A program made the translations under genes and the position numbers. A stretch of 64,000 nt of DNA, taken from Batillaria attramentaria. Lineage: Eukaryota; Mollusca; Gastropoda; Batillariidae. This document shows, piece by piece, positions 1 through 12,851 of this stretch. The notes below the pieces were generated by a model. It was not told where the DNA came from and did not search any database. It worked only from the letters and a program-made list of their open reading frames with translations. Where the stretch lies: contig JACVVK020000490.1 of the NCBI GenBank assembly GCA_018292915.2, forward strand, positions 416,001-480,000, in the 5' to 3' direction. Each line of letters begins with the position of its first letter. Within the stretch, counting starts at the first letter, position 1.

Positions 1-639
1 TACCTTGGAGTCAGTGAAGTGTGACCGCTTCTTCCACCATTCACCCCGCTTTTGACTCGCGCGCTTCACTCTCTGAAGGGAAATGGCGCAAATATTAAGA
101 GGCCAACCTCTGCTGCAGTACATACATGTATACAGGGCCCAGCCAGGCCATGCAAGCACCAGGTAGGTTCTGATGAAAGCCAATACCTTTCCACCTACTC
201 CCCTTCCTCACAGCGGAGCGGTGGAGTCACCTGAATTTTGTTTTTAATATCTCAGTCCCGGCTTTCTTTATCTATGGCAGGCTGGTGTTTTGAGTCACAG
301 AAGAGCTTTCAGTGTTAAAGGGAAGGAAGTGGGGAAAGGGCTGACAACCCGAGTTTGATAAATGGCCCAGCCAAAACCGCCGCACGTGGGCGTGATAATT
401 CAGACGTACCGCCCCAATCAGTGCTTCTTATGTGGAAAGTAGAAGGTCAAAGCTTATCCTGGCTCCGGTGGTCTGTGTGGTGTGAGCTCGACCCCCTACC
501 CTGGGCGGGAGTAATCTTTTTTACTACTACTTTATAATCCCTTTCGGGAGATTCGTGCTGCTCCCCCCGGGGGAAGCGCGTCGCCGCGGTGCAGCGCCAC
601 CCAATACCTATCCTGTATTAAAAAAAAAATTAAACAATT
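1..639. other. No gene recognised
   Basis: Only short unsupported open frames. Nothing with a recognisable domain, splice structure or repeat signature was seen on either strand. Confidence 0.5.
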
Positions 640-835
640 TTGCTGGAGGAGGAAAGCCGGGTAATCCGGAGAGAACCCCCCGATGAGCAGCCCGGCAGCC
701 AGGAAAACTGACCCGGTATCACATATCACAAGCTCGACCTGGGATCGAACCCACGCTTCATCGCCATGACATTGGTGACGGCCGTTCAGTAGCGCAGCGG
801 CTAAATCCGACGCGCTGCCTACATATATATTAGAC
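640..835 (-). repeat. Diverged tRNA-derived SINE
   Basis: Read on the minus strand, 741-752 gives GGGTTCGATCCC, a good Pol III B box. Some 40 bases upstream of it, CCGCTGCGCTACTGAACGGC is a tRNA-like A-box region. The segment at 645-690 resembles the body of the SINE at 13741-14115 (an 'aagccgg..tccggagagaaccccc' stretch). It is therefore probably an old member of that family. No intact tRNA cloverleaf is claimed. Confidence 0.5.
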
Positions 836-1002
836 CACCGCTCAAATAATGGACGACTTCACTTCTGCCAATCAAAAGGGTTGAGCTCCCAGAATGCTCC
901 CAGAATTCAGCAAATCGCGTCACGCGGCATAATGAGCAAAACACAACTGACACAAACTTTTTTGTCAGACACTACAACGAGGGAAGCACATTGTAGTTCG
1001 AT

Positions 1003-1160
1003 ATGACTGAAACGTGGAAAGGTAGCACACTGACGTCATTTGAGGAAAAACTGAGACCATTACGTCAACCTTTCTCATCTCGAAATCATCCCTTTTCTCA
1101 TACAATGACGTCATGGACGTACTGTGTTTTGCCAATACACGGCAGAGTAGAGGGGTGGGG
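1003..1160 (+). repeat. Dispersed repeat, copy 1
   Basis: Shares ordered blocks with 7918-8060: a GACGTCATTTGA block, then a gap, then CGTCATGGA and TGTGTTTTGCCA. The copies are diverged and contain no coding domain. The family is not recognised. The open frames here are by-products of the repeat. Confidence 0.45.
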
Positions 1161-2120
1161 CTTTGGCCTCATGGCTTACCAAGTGGAGTCGTCTATTGTG
1201 CGGCGTACTACAAAACGACGGCCATTAATTTTTCTTCTGGCTGTCTGACCTACACCTGTTGGTGTAACATGTCCATCGCAATCAAGGATACATCAAATGT
1301 GACCGACTTGGCAGTCCCAGTGACTGGATTTGAATTAAGTTCCGTTGAACCGTTTAGTTCGGGTAGTTGTCCCATCACCCCACAACATGCCCATTTAGCA
1401 TGGCATGGATATCAAGCATAGCCTTTGTTGATTGTTTTTGTTTTGTTGTTGTTGTTGTTGTTGTTTGGTCTTTAACTCTTACGAGACAGAACCCGACCAG
1501 ACCCTGTCCGCTATATGACATGACTGGTTAAAAAGAACAACCCACTGCACACCAGTACTGAGGAGCCACTTCAAGCCATTATTACGCAAGGCGTGGGTCT
1601 TCCCGCTAGACGCGAGACCGCTGCAGATTGCGTAATAGTGGCTTCTAGTGATCTGAAGATTTCAAGTAAAAATACGATTTTTAGATGTGCTTTTGAGCGT
1701 AATGTTGGTGTGTGCCAGAGACGCATATCCTCAGCTTCACCCAATGTTGTGGTTTCTGCTGTGGAACATTTTATTACCCCGCGCAGTAAACCGCGGACAG
1801 TTGTCTACTTGTCCCTGACGGGTGAACAAAGAAGACACTGAGCAACACGAAGGAGTAGGGATGTTAAGAAAGTCAACACAGACAGAACGATACTGTTCAT
1901 TTTTGGACGTCCAAAAATATCGAGGGAGAACTGTCGAAAATAACTCCGCCAGGTAGAGAGAGAGCTGTGATAAGTACGGCAAAGATAATCCGTGAGGATG
2001 CACCACCGGAGTGGCGTCTGCCTGATACAGATGGTGTGATTTCACGTAAACTCCCACCCCCACCCTCCTCTACGGTTCTTCTCATTCCTATTCCTAACTC
2101 CCAACTCGCACACGCAGGGT
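1161..2120. other. No gene recognised
   Basis: A (TTG)n run lies at 1434-1464. Otherwise this is unremarkable sequence with short frames only. Confidence 0.45.
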
Positions 2121-2126
2121 GTTCTG

Positions 2127-2533
<407 letters not shown>

Positions 2534-2975
2534 CTGGACAACAACCAAGATTACAAGATTAAAATATAAGGTTGCCGCTTGTGCACGGCTGATGTCACAA
2601 GGGAGACGTTTTAGTCCGATCTAAACGCCGAACACGACCGAACACGGCGTTGTTTTTTTTCCGTGTTCCTCTGTCTTTCCTCTAATTTTGTGGCATAACG
2701 GTTATAATATGATTGTCTTTGCTCCAATTTTTCCAGCTCGTGTTTGAGCCGTGTTCGATGTTTGTTCGGGTTAAACGTCTCCCGTGTGAGCCTAAGTCAC
2801 ATACTATCGTGTATTTCTTTTCATTTTATCACGGTTGGAGACATCGAAACATCGGTATTTCGCCTTATGCTCAGGTGTCCGCTATGGATCCTGAGGCGCA
2901 GGTTCCAATGCGTGATGGGCAGGAATTTACTGGAATTGTTTCCTTGCTAAATCGAGTCAGATTCACGTGTAAACG

Positions 2976-3150
2976 GGGGAGCCGGGGTGGTCGAATGGTA
3001 GAGCGTTGGACTTCTAATGCTCGGGTCGTGAGTTCGATCCCGGCTGGGGCCAAATATTTGTGCTGGCTTTTTCGTCGTTGCCCCGTCTTTGATATCACCC
3101 TATGTGGTGGAAAAGGACGTTAAACCCCCAAACACCCACCCACCCACCCT
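2976..3150 (+). repeat. tRNA-Arg-like SINE, full length
   Basis: A tRNA-derived head carries the A box TGGTCGAATGGTAGAGCG and the B box GAGTTCGATCCC, with an anticodon-like TCT in CTTCTAA. A conserved body follows (around GTCTTTGATATCACCC and GGTGGAAAAGGACG), ending TTAAACCCCCAAACACCC. This is the reference copy for the commonest SINE here, with about a dozen copies in both orientations. The family name is not asserted. Confidence 0.85.
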
Positions 3151-3459
3151 CACGTGTAAACTCGTTTGCGGTGCCTGTCTTGCCTATCTTCGCGTACACA
3201 CGCACGCACGTACACGTCTAAGATCCCATTCCAGACTGGAGGAGCAGGGGAATGGATAACAACAATACACCATGCAGGAAGAAGACAGGCAATGGTGAAA
3301 AATTTTTTTTTTTTTTTTTTTTTGCTGCCCCAACTCTTTTGGCCAGCTCCAGTGGTATTCCTCCCAGGTCAGGGGTGGAATCCACGGAGAGCTCGAAAGC
3401 TCGGGCAATTTTTTTTAAATTATGCGTGAGGATGGAGATGAGGATGATGGAAAGATGAT

Positions 3460-3808
3460 GCTATGGAGGTCCGTGTGGTTTGGGACTGCGGGACAGGGCC
3501 GCATTCCACGCTTCCTGTCACAAATATACTGGCTGTCACCAGGCCCGGGAAAACGGCACCTGCGGTGCCGGTCGTGTAATCATCCACATCATAAGACGTG
3601 TCATACCAAGGGAAGCACCCCCAAAGTCGCACCCGTGAAGTGGGTGAATCTCGGCTGTGTGGCAACAGCCTCCCCACTGGGCCCATAGCACACCCGCTCT
3701 GGGTAGGAGCCGACCTAGGTAGGAAAAATCCCGCTTCCCTCGGCTGGGATTCGAACCCGGGTCTCCCTGTCCATGGTCCGAAGTGCTAACCACTACACTA
3801 GGGGGCCG
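3460..3808 (-). repeat. Second tRNA-derived SINE type
   Basis: On the minus strand the head begins near 3808 with GTAGTGGTTAGCACTTCGGA and the B box GGGTTCGAATCCC (3748-3760). A 270-base unrelated body follows. The head is tRNA-like but not the Arg-like SINE. No second copy of its body was found in this window, so the 3' limit is approximate. Confidence 0.55.
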
Positions 3809-4300
3809 GTGGCAATGGTGAAATTTAGAAGCAGCTAAACAATCAGCTGCCTAAAAACACAGGAGGTAATAACGTGAGCCAAGACTTGAAAACTCCAGAC
3901 ATCATAAAACAAAGGAACAACTTCACAAAACCAGCATTGTAATGTGTTCACCACAACAAAGCAATAAATACTTTTCGTGCAGGACAAATTTTACTCTCTC
4001 TCTCTCTCAACATCACGCACCACAATTTAGGAGAAAGCAAACTATGACAGCATGACAAATGGAACCGGACATTCCTCACGAACCGTAGCGTATATGTAAT
4101 AGTAAACGTTAGAAGCGCCAACGAAATACATTCGTTTCGTGCAAACTTTGTGGGCTATAAGTGTCACTACTTTACGTTGTCTTGTAACGAATGTTCACCA
4201 CCAGCAGACAGTTCTGAGATGCAGACTGAGGTTTGTCCCGTCGGCCATCAGACTTCTGAATGTAACTATATAGACAGATGAAACAGTATGAGCTCGTGCA
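3809..4300. other. No gene recognised
   Basis: Contains a short (CT)n run at 3995-4009. No domain-like open frame. Confidence 0.45.
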
Positions 4301-4301
4301 T

Positions 4302-4420
<119 letters not shown>

Positions 4421-4442
4421 GGGGGGGGGAGAGGGGGGGTGT

Positions 4443-4597
4443 TGGGGGTTTAACGTCCTTTTCCACCACATACGGGTGATGTCAAAGACGGGGCAACAAT
4501 GAAAAAGCCAGCACAAATATTTGACCCCAGCCGGGATACGAACTGACGGCCCGAGCATTAGAAGTCCAACGCTCTACCATTCGGCCACCCCGGCTTG
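4443..4597 (-). repeat. tRNA-Arg-like SINE, full length
   Basis: Same head, body and TTAAACCCCC tail as the copy at 2976-3150, reversed. The B box is altered (GTTCGTATCCC on the minus strand). A (TG)n run abuts the tail side and poly-G the head side. Confidence 0.85.
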
Positions 4598-4611
4598 GGG
4601 GGGGGGGGGGG

Positions 4612-4874
4612 ACTGACTGACTGACTGAAACGTTTATTTCAGAATAAAGACTTGTAGGCATGGTCTGCCTATCTTACAAGCTGTCCTGCTAATCTAGAAA
4701 AAAATAATAAAGGCTAACATGACAAAAAGTATACCTGGCACAAAAGGAGTAAATCTAATAGTAAATAGAAAAGCAAAAAAAAATAATAATAATAATAAAC
4801 ATGCAAAGATAGAAAGAAGCACAAGAAATTCTAAGGAAACACATCAGGAAATAGGTGAGGAAGTAAACAGCATG

Positions 4875-4928
<54 letters not shown>

Positions 4929-4930
4929 GG
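4612..4930. repeat. Retroelement-like tail and (GACA)n
   Basis: 4616-4640 reads GACTGACTGACTGACTGAAA and runs into a 'cgtttatttcagaataaa' stretch, resembling a LINE 3' tail. A-rich low-complexity sequence and a (GA)n/(GACA)n run (4877-4929) follow. The family is not assigned. Confidence 0.4.
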
Positions 4931-6054
4931 AAAATGCATACATGTATCTGCGTCAAGTTTGTATAAAAGCTAAGTGAAACAAAACGAAAACGAGGTCGTT
5001 GTTGCTTCTAAAACACACTTCACTCATGTCCAGCAATAATGAAGTCGCGCCACCGGCGTCTCTAAGGGGGCATAATAATTATGACGACCCACGTGTCACA
5101 AGCGTGCCAGCGGGAACCCACATACATCCAACCGCAGCGGAGCGATTCAGACGTTTGGAGGCAATTAATACAGCCTTGTCTTACATACTAATCCTCACCA
5201 GGCCGGCAGTGTGCGTGAGACGTCAGAACACCAAGCGAGGTGCGAAAGACAGCTACTGTAGTTTCGTACCAGCTCCAACGTCAGAGGGGGTTTGTAATAA
5301 TTATGCCCCAACACCAGTTTTACGGTAACCGTGTTGTCAACAAGCTGTCTAGTTGGCTGTTACGTCTCCGCCTTTGGGAGAAACCCCAGGGAGGTGTTGT
5401 CCTTCAAGTCACCTACACGGTGACTTTGCTGTTTAGTCTTAACCGACTAGCCGCTGTCAGGAGGACAGAGGTCCCGGTGCTCGTTGGGAGATTTTCTTTG
5501 CGGCTGACTGACCACTCCCGACGCAGCGAATGCCCGATGCGTTACTTTGTGTCTCTGGTCTGAGCAACCTCTCTAGAAGTGTTTACCGTCTTCGGTGAAA
5601 CTTCATGCCATGCAATAATAAGCACACTATATAATATACCATTCAAACTCAAACAGAACCGCATGCTTGGCAAAACAAAACAAAACACCACCACCACCAC
5701 CACCACCACCACCAACAACAACAAGTCAGATAGTTTATGGCCGATGCCGTGTCCAGTTTCTCAGAATGACGCACCTTATATGCTTAGTAATTTGCCTTCC
5801 TCTTATCAGATAAACTTTAGCTAAATAAAGATGAATCGGTGAAAGATTCATAGATTAAATGAAGTGGAAATTAAGTGCGGTGGATTTTGTTGTTGTTGTT
5901 GTTTTGTTTGTTGGTTGTTGTTGTTGTTGTTGTTGTTGCCACCAATCAGTTTGATAGAACCCAGATATCGTTTCGTTTCATTCTGCTTTCGCGGCTAAGT
6001 TTGGTTTGGTATGGATTGCCGGTTTAGTGTTTAGTTTGAGTGTTCCCGAAACGG

Positions 6055-6057
<3 letters not shown>
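4931..6057. other. No gene recognised
   Basis: Contains (CCA)n at 5688-5714 and (TTG)n at 5888-5938. Frames of 80-110 codons here have no recognisable domain. Confidence 0.45.
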
Positions 6058-6115
<58 letters not shown>

Positions 6116-6127
6116 TGTGTGTGTTCG
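6058..6127. repeat. (TG)n microsatellite
   Basis: About 65 bases of nearly perfect TG. Confidence 0.95.
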
Positions 6128-7054
6128 CGCGCATCAACTTTATTCCTTGTGTCAGTAATTGCAGGGCGTGCCGTGACGTAGTCCTACGTCTGATGAGTTA
6201 ACGTTCAGGAAACTGTCACCCTGGGCACGAAAGATGAAAAGATGTCCTCAACCACATGTGACCTTCCACTTGCTACAGACACCAGCTCTTCCACCAGCGG
6301 CTTGGTTTGACACACACGACCCCCAGCCCACCCCCCCCCCCCCACACACCTCCGACCTCCGTCCACCCTCCCCTTGGTTACGTACTAGCGAACTTTCGAA
6401 GCACCGGTGAATAGGGATTCGCACCCCGGCACTACTACCTGTCCTGTTATCTGAGTGCAAAAATATAACAGCCCCCCCCCACACACACACACACACCCTT
6501 CTCTCTCCACACACACACACCCTTCTCTCTCCACACACACACACACACACACACACACTTCAGCGCGCGCTTCCACCGATCACGTAAATGTAATCTGCAC
6601 ATTGTGCATTTGATTGTATTATCATGTGTGGTGAGATTGGCTAGGATAATGCACTTTGGGTTAAAGACTGATTTTAGTAAAGCAGCCGAAACGGGTCGTG
6701 ACTTTTTACATGTGATACCTATGGTATGTTATTTGATACTCAGCAATGCCGGGGATGGAGAAAGGTTAATCTTTTATCTTTATTCGGTTACCTTCTTCAC
6801 ATGTCTGCAGAGTTACTTAGAAATTTCGACGACTTTGTCTTCATTCCTCCACAGTCGTGTCCAGTGTTTTATGCAAATGTCTGTGCGTGGCTTCTCATTG
6901 CCTTCATGGCCAAGTCTTAGTGCAATATTTTGCTTACTTCAGTTACTGCTGACAGCTTTAGACTATCCCTATGTTCTATGGCTGTGTCTTGACTATTCCC
7001 TAATGCTATCTGTTCATGTATGTTCAAGCGTATATTGCATGCATGTCGTACTTG
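6128..7054. other. No gene; one long frame judged spurious
   Basis: Includes an (AC)n compound microsatellite at 6477-6560. A 159-codon frame at 6604-7083 begins with a TTG, has no ATG start supported by context, reads as hydrophobic low-complexity and ends inside a SINE tail. Confidence 0.45.
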
Positions 7055-7402
7055 TAATAATAATAATAATGAGTATTGTATAGGCGCTTTACCCAATTTC
7101 ATGAATCGGCTCAAAGCGCCGCGAACTGAACCCAAGACGCACGCTCACGTGAATCACACGCATTCTCTCACACACTGGACATAAACACATTACAATCACG
7201 TGGTGCGAAGGGTCAGCTCAGCTATTTAAATTTCGGAATTTAGAATTGCATTTATTTTTCAAATTTGGTGGGCTGAACATTTCCAAAGCAGAGGGGGAGG
7301 AAGCCGGAGTACCCGGAGAGAACCCCCGACGATCGGCCCGAATGAACGGTGCCACATACGAGAAGAAAAAATTTTTTGCCCCGAGTGGGACCCTTGTCCT
7401 TG
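7055..7402 (-). repeat. SINE with GGCGCTTT tail, 5' truncated
   Basis: On the minus strand, body and tail match 13741-14115: a 'gagcc...aaagcgcctata' tail and a final (ATT)n at 7055-7071. The tRNA-like head is largely missing beyond the GCCCCGAGTGGGACCC remnant (7378-7393). Other copies lie at 42405-42575 and 61936-62170. Confidence 0.7.
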
Positions 7403-7917
7403 TCACTATTAAAAACAGAATAAAAGGGAAATTTTTTTCGACGACTGTGCTCTTGGCAAGTGGTATCCTCTCCCGGCGAAGTCCTTGCTTTATGTATGTA
7501 TGTTAATCGCTAACTGTCACCTGTCCCGGGTTTTGCTGTAATATCGAAGACGGTGTACATAGAGAGACTTCCGTCTGACAGCCCAGTTTCAAGACTAAAT
7601 GGTTGTTATTTTTGCCTCAGCGCTGCTGGCAGGTCTCTGGGTCAACAATCTCAATGCTATTGTTTAAAAAGATGACGTACATTTGTCTACGTCACAACGG
7701 CTGTCCAGACACTCGGAACACAAAAACAGAGGAAGACAAACAAGGAAACATGCCACAGTAAAACCACGGTTGAATGAACCGGTCAGGCACAGGAGTCAAT
7801 AGGCGTGGTAGATTGCCATAATGTTCTTCTTACAAGATAATTAACATGTAGCCCGTAGGTCAGCAGCAACGCCCTCTGATTCTCGTTGGCGACCCACCCT
7901 GATTTCTTTCTGCCCTG

Positions 7918-8391
7918 CAATGGCACAACACAGTACGTCCATGACGTCATTTGATGGGAAAGGGAGTGATTTCAAGATTAAAGACATTTTACGTAAAGGT
8001 CGTTCTCAAAAAATAACGTCATGGATTTTGTGTTTTGCCATTGCATACATGTGGAAGAGAGGAATCAGATGGGTTGCCACGGAGAATCAGAGGGCGTGGC
8101 TACGGGCCTGTGAGCTTTGCCGTCAAGCACATCGAGGGTTCCCTGCAATCGATACAGATAGAAAGAAGAAAGGACGTTTTGGCAGGAAACCTCGAATACT
8201 CCTTCAGACAATCCCACACAGAAAAACTTCAGGCAAGAGTAACGGTTCCCTGACGGCTCTTGCTGCAGCAAACACGAGTATAATCAAAGTGCAACACTCC
8301 CGCTAAGCCAAATTTAAATCCATGCAGACATTAATTATGATTTTTTTTTGTGTGAGGCCATTGGTGCACAGCCCCAAACTTACTTGGTAGG
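7918..8391 (+). repeat. Dispersed repeat, copy 2
   Basis: Its left part matches 1003-1160. Its right part (8262-8391) matches the reverse complement of 11883-12035, sharing GTGCAACACTCCC, CCATGCAGACAT and the CTTGGTAGG end. A 128-codon open frame inside it is not conserved in the sister copies and is not called a gene. Confidence 0.5.
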
Positions 8392-8600
8392 AACCCTTGA
8401 TACTTCAGCACCAACTGTCTGTAGATAATTACAGGGGAGCCGGTGTGGTCGAATGGTAGAGCGTTGGACTTCTAATGCTCGGGTCATGAGTTCGATCCCG
8501 GCGGAGCCAAATATTTGTGCTGGCTTTTTCATCGTTGTCCCGTCTTTGATATCACCCTATGTGGTGGAAAAGGACGTTAAACCCCCAACCCCCCACCCCA
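8392..8600 (+). repeat. Left arm of 209-base inverted repeat (SINE plus flank)
   Basis: The arm contains a full-length tRNA-Arg-like SINE (8434-8600) plus 42 bases of unique flank (8392-8433). The whole arm recurs in reverse complement at 8738-8946. One mismatch was seen, at about 8445, where GGTGTGG replaces GGGGTGG. A 137-base spacer separates the arms. Confidence 0.9.
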
Positions 8601-8737
8601 CGTTAACGTCGCCGGTTGGGAGAACACAGGGCAACCATACTGGATCTTCAGAGCACTGGAACACCCCCATCATCTGCGATTTGCCTAGATTAGGTCAAGT
8701 GGTTAGTACGGGCAACGGCTTGTATTTATCTACAGGG

Positions 8738-8946
8738 TGGGGTGGGGGGTTGGGGGTTTAACGTCCTTTTCCACCACATAGGGTGATATCAAAGACGGGA
8801 CAACGATGAAAAAGCCAGCACAAATATTTGGCTCCGCCGGGATCGAACTCATGACCCGAGCATTAGAAGTCCAACGCTCTACCATTCGACCACCCCGGCT
8901 CCCCTGTAATTATCTACAGACAGTTGGTGCTGAAGTATCAAGGGTT
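8738..8946 (-). repeat. Right arm of 209-base inverted repeat (SINE plus flank)
   Basis: Reverse complement of 8392-8600 at the same length. The SINE occupies 8738-8904, followed by the same flank CCTTGATACTTCAGCACCAA read backwards. The flank is copied as well as the SINE, so this is a duplication, not two independent insertions. Confidence 0.9.
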
Positions 8947-11882
8947 AAAAAACGACCAGCTTCCAATACTGCCTTTAACAAAAGATCTTGCTCATGCCAC
9001 GTGTCCCTGGAAGACAGACGTTGTCGTCAGACGCAGACTGATTTGTGTTCTGTAAAATCATCATCATCATGATCGTGCTACCTAGTATGTCTCCTCAATC
9101 ATGTAGGTATCTGTGAAACGTGAAGCTCTCCTCACTAAATCAGACTGTTCCACATACCAGCGCTAATCGTGGAGAAAATACCGGTACTGACTCTGTACCT
9201 ACATCTGACCTGGCCACCATGACCTCCAGACAGCTGTGGGCGAATAGCGGGCGTGATGGAAAACATAGCATTGCAGACATTAGTGTTGCCCTCATTTAGC
9301 AGAGTCGACCAAAATCGTCGATTGCCAGAGTGTTCTCTTAGTCACTACTTTGCCCTTTTCAGCAGAAGTGCTTCAAAAGTGGCTGTTTCGTTTTCATTAC
9401 CTGTCAGTTCTGATAAGCTGAGTATTTGGGGTGAAGGATCTTGGAAGACAGTCAAAATTCTTTTTGTTCGCAATGTCTCTGCCTGTGTAAGATTCAGGTA
9501 TGAGTAGTGTGGAAATGAATACGAGACAAACATAATTATGAGCATGGGAATTCTAGTGTCAGATACAGCATACACTGTTGTTGTTATCACTGTCATACTG
9601 CACCGTTCTAATCTGTGGGTCAAACCTACCTTCTTGTAAGCACAAGGTGGTCCACGTAAAACAAAATCAGCAAAACTTCACAAGAATTATAAAAATTGAT
9701 TTAAAAACAAAATGCGCGGTAAAATTAACTTTGCAACTTTCAGTTGTTACGGTCAACACTGTTCCACACATCAGTGTCATAGCTTACATTACGTCGGTCA
9801 GTCAGGGGAGACTCAAACTTTGACTGAAAATCCCAAATCGGGTTGGCGGTGTCAGTCTCCGAAAACCGAACACAGAAGAACTGACATAGTCGTTCCGTAG
9901 CGGGGTCTCATTCAGTGAAACACACACTAGTGACTAACGCTAATTGTGTGAGGAGTGTGATATTGTGTGACCTAGTCAGTTGAAATTATCCACAGCACAC
10001 ACGAAACAATAAAAAGCAATGGAGGCAGGGCATGCAATTTTTTTTTTTTCCTTCCAGGACGTCACCAAGCAGTCATTCGGAAATTATTAAATTTACATCA
10101 CATTAGCTGTGAGCAGCAAAAATTCAAGCAATTTCCTCCCCAATTTTGACAGACACATGTTTATGCTGCTACTTCCCTATCCCCCCCCCACACCACCCCT
10201 CTCCAGCCCCTTGGCTCTCCCTCCTCCCAGCCACTGCTTGGGCTTCCCCCTAGTTTCGGTCAGATGATTTCTCGCAACAGGCATGTCAGTGAAAAAATAT
10301 TCAGCGAACAACAACACCAAAACCGGAGTTAAGGTCCTAAACATACGCTCCAACTAAAAACGCAAGTTGTATACATGTATTACGCACCACCGTTACACGC
10401 TCGCCTTTTCAGCCCAGAGGTGTGAGCTCTGGCCCCTCATTGCTGAACAAGCCTTGGGAGGACAAATAAGCCCTTGGACGAGCAGTGAAGCGTGAAATTA
10501 GTTCGCAGTCACAAAAATATTGGGGGTAGAACGGTGGGTGTAGATGCTGGGGTCGTCATAAATGGGAGAAGTTACAGGGCAAATAATAAAACAGTATGAG
10601 GACAACCCGTGGTTCAGCGTACAGCACACTGATGCTGCTGTTATGTTTCCTGAGAAAAAGTGTGTGCTGGGAATGGACGTGCCCCGTATGACTTGTCGCA
10701 TGGGTTTTCCTGAAGGGCAATTGTGCTATTAAAGAGTCTGAGGACAGAACATGCAGTCATGTGGTAGTCACACACCGGTGTTTCAGTTCTTGTCACTGTG
10801 TTACTTTCGTACGAACCCTGTTTTTTATGGTTAAGTGCATTTTCTGAACATGCATGTGACATGAATTAAACAAAAGTAGTACCGCATTTAAGAGTCAATA
10901 CAGTGCTCTTAGTCTTACGGCGTTTTTGCAACAATATTACAAAACCGCATACATTGCTCCTTCTCGACTTCTTCCCCTTCGTCTCCTCAGCAGTAGCAAG
11001 AGCAGGTTTACTGAAGTAGGACTTGGGCCTGCGCGCCTCTAACTTCTTCCTTGAAAAAGTCTCAGCCAGAAAGTTAGCCAGCCGGTCTCCTTCAACACAA
11101 CTACATCAACCCCCCCCCCCCCCCTCCCCAGCATCACTACCATCATCGTACGCAGGTACATTTTATACATAAACAACCGCCTTATACCTCCCTGCTTATC
11201 AATTTCATGCTTCTCCGCACATGCGCCGCCGTAGGGTGTGTTTTAACACCCCTTCCCCACAAGTTCAATAACCGATTTCCCTATTCCCCTATCGCCACGG
11301 ATCAAGGACATTAACTTTCTTTATCAGCCAAGGCAGCCGGCGGGCGCTTAGAAAGAACATACACACAACTGTAAACTTGATAGTTTTACTGTCAAACCAC
11401 AACGACGATTCCCCGCTGCGTTTGTCTATAACATTGTATACGCTACACAAAAGCTATTGTGTTGTTTTATAGCTGGAGAGACTGAAAACAATGAATGGTT
11501 CACAGAAAGGCAGGTGGTGGGTAGATGTATGGTTATTTATCATAGTTGGGACGTTTGCAGTTTCTTTGCAGTCAGGGAAAAATTGTGTGTGTGGAGTGGG
11601 GGGAGGGAGGGGGGAGCGCGGGGAGGGGTAGCGTCAGTTCGTACGATGTGCCGTATGTTAGATCCCGAAAAAGAGCTGTGAAGCATATAATACGAAGAGA
11701 CGTTGCACATTAGACTGAAAAAATCGCCAATAAGTATGTTGTTACAAAAAAAGGTCGGTGATTTAAAAAAAAAAAAAATGCCGGCGCACCTAACCGATCA
11801 TCAGTCTTTTTGTTGCCTGCTCAGCCAGGTACAAGTGTGCGTGTTTTGCACATTACAGTAACACATACTTTAACTCAATTCC
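8947..11882. other. No gene recognised
   Basis: About 2.9 kb with only short unsupported frames, a C-rich stretch near 10180-10250 and poly-C at 11109-11126. No SINE head, TIR or splice-compatible exon pair with a recognisable domain was found. Confidence 0.45.
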
Positions 11883-12035
11883 TACCAAGTACGTTTGGGG
11901 TTGTGCACTAGTAGCCTCCAAAAAAAATCATAATTAAATTAATTTATTCATAATCATTTTATGTCTGCATGGATTTCAATTTGTCTTAGTGGGAGTGTTG
12001 CACTTTGATCATACTCATGTTTGCTGTAATAAGAA
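11883..12035 (-). repeat. Dispersed repeat, copy 3 (right part)
   Basis: Reverse complement of the right part of the repeat at 7918-8391, including CCTACCAAGT at the boundary and the GGGAGTGTTGCACTTTGAT block. About 80-85 percent similar by eye. Confidence 0.5.
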
Positions 12036-12164
12036 CAGGCCGTTTTCGCATACAGGGCCAAAACCGACAAAGAGTCAGAACCGTGGGATACTCGTGCAGC
12101 GGTACGAAATGTGTTAAAGAACCAGCTAAACTATTGTGCATTTTGGGGAATTAAGTCTTCTTTT

Positions 12165-12310
12165 CCACCTTGAGGGTAATTTCACAAACAGAACTGAGCG
12201 GTGGGAAAAACGTGTTGCCCCTTTTCCACGTCGGAATTCGAACCAGAGACCTGATGATCGCGAGACCAGCCCTCAACGAGCAAAACTACTGTTGGCTACT
12301 TGAGTTTCAC
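12165..12310 (-). repeat. Possible decayed tRNA-derived repeat
   Basis: On the minus strand 12231-12243 reads TGGTTCGAATTCC, a B-box-like motif, with CTTTTCCAC-type body fragments nearby. The head cannot be folded. Weak call. Confidence 0.3.
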
Positions 12311-12439
12311 GTCCCACGCCACATGATATGATTGGATTGAGACGGAAAGCAAACTGACTACTCAGTGACTGACTTACAGACCTATTTTTGACAAACCGGC
12401 AGCCGCACAACAATGCTCCTTTCATCAGCAAACACCTCC

Positions 12440-12851
12440 GTTTGTCACTGTGACGAGAAGTGGGCTAAGCCAGGCCAAGCCAGGAAGGCGATGAACCGTT
12501 AATAGGGAGAAGCATTGTAAACAGTTTAAAGTCTCAATACGTTTGTCACTGTGACGAGAAGTGGGCTAAGCCAGGCCAAGCCAGGAAGGAGATGAACCGT
12601 TAATAGGGAGAAGCAGTGTAAACAGTTTAAAGTCTCAATACGTTTGTCACTGTGACGAGAAGTGGGCTAAGCCAGGCCAAGCCAGGAAGGCGATGAACCG
12701 TTAATAGGGAGAAGCATTGTAAACAGTTTAAAGTCTCAATACGTTTGTCACTGTGACGAGAAGTGGGCTAAGCCAGGCCAAGCCAGGAAGGAGATGAACT
12801 GTTAATAGGGAGAAGCATTGTAAACACTTTAAAGTCTCAATACGTTTGTCA
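12440..12851. repeat. 101-base tandem repeat, four copies
   Basis: Unit starts at 12440, 12541, 12642 and 12743, each exactly 101 bases, followed by an 8-base partial. Each unit holds GTGACGAGAAGTGGGCTAAG and CCAGGCCAAGCCAGGAAGG. Copies 1 and 3 read GGCGATG where copies 2 and 4 read GGAGATG. Confidence 0.95.

Noticed and set aside
2978..3052. Functional tRNA-Arg (TCT) gene
   Set aside because: The head has A and B boxes, but acceptor and D stems do not close, and the conserved SINE body follows in all copies.
6604..7083. 159-codon open frame
   Set aside because: It opens with TTG, has no supported ATG, reads as hydrophobic low complexity and ends in a SINE tail. No splice partner was found.
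7920..8306. 128-codon ATG-started frame
   Set aside because: It lies in a dispersed repeat whose other copies do not keep the frame, and no domain is recognised.
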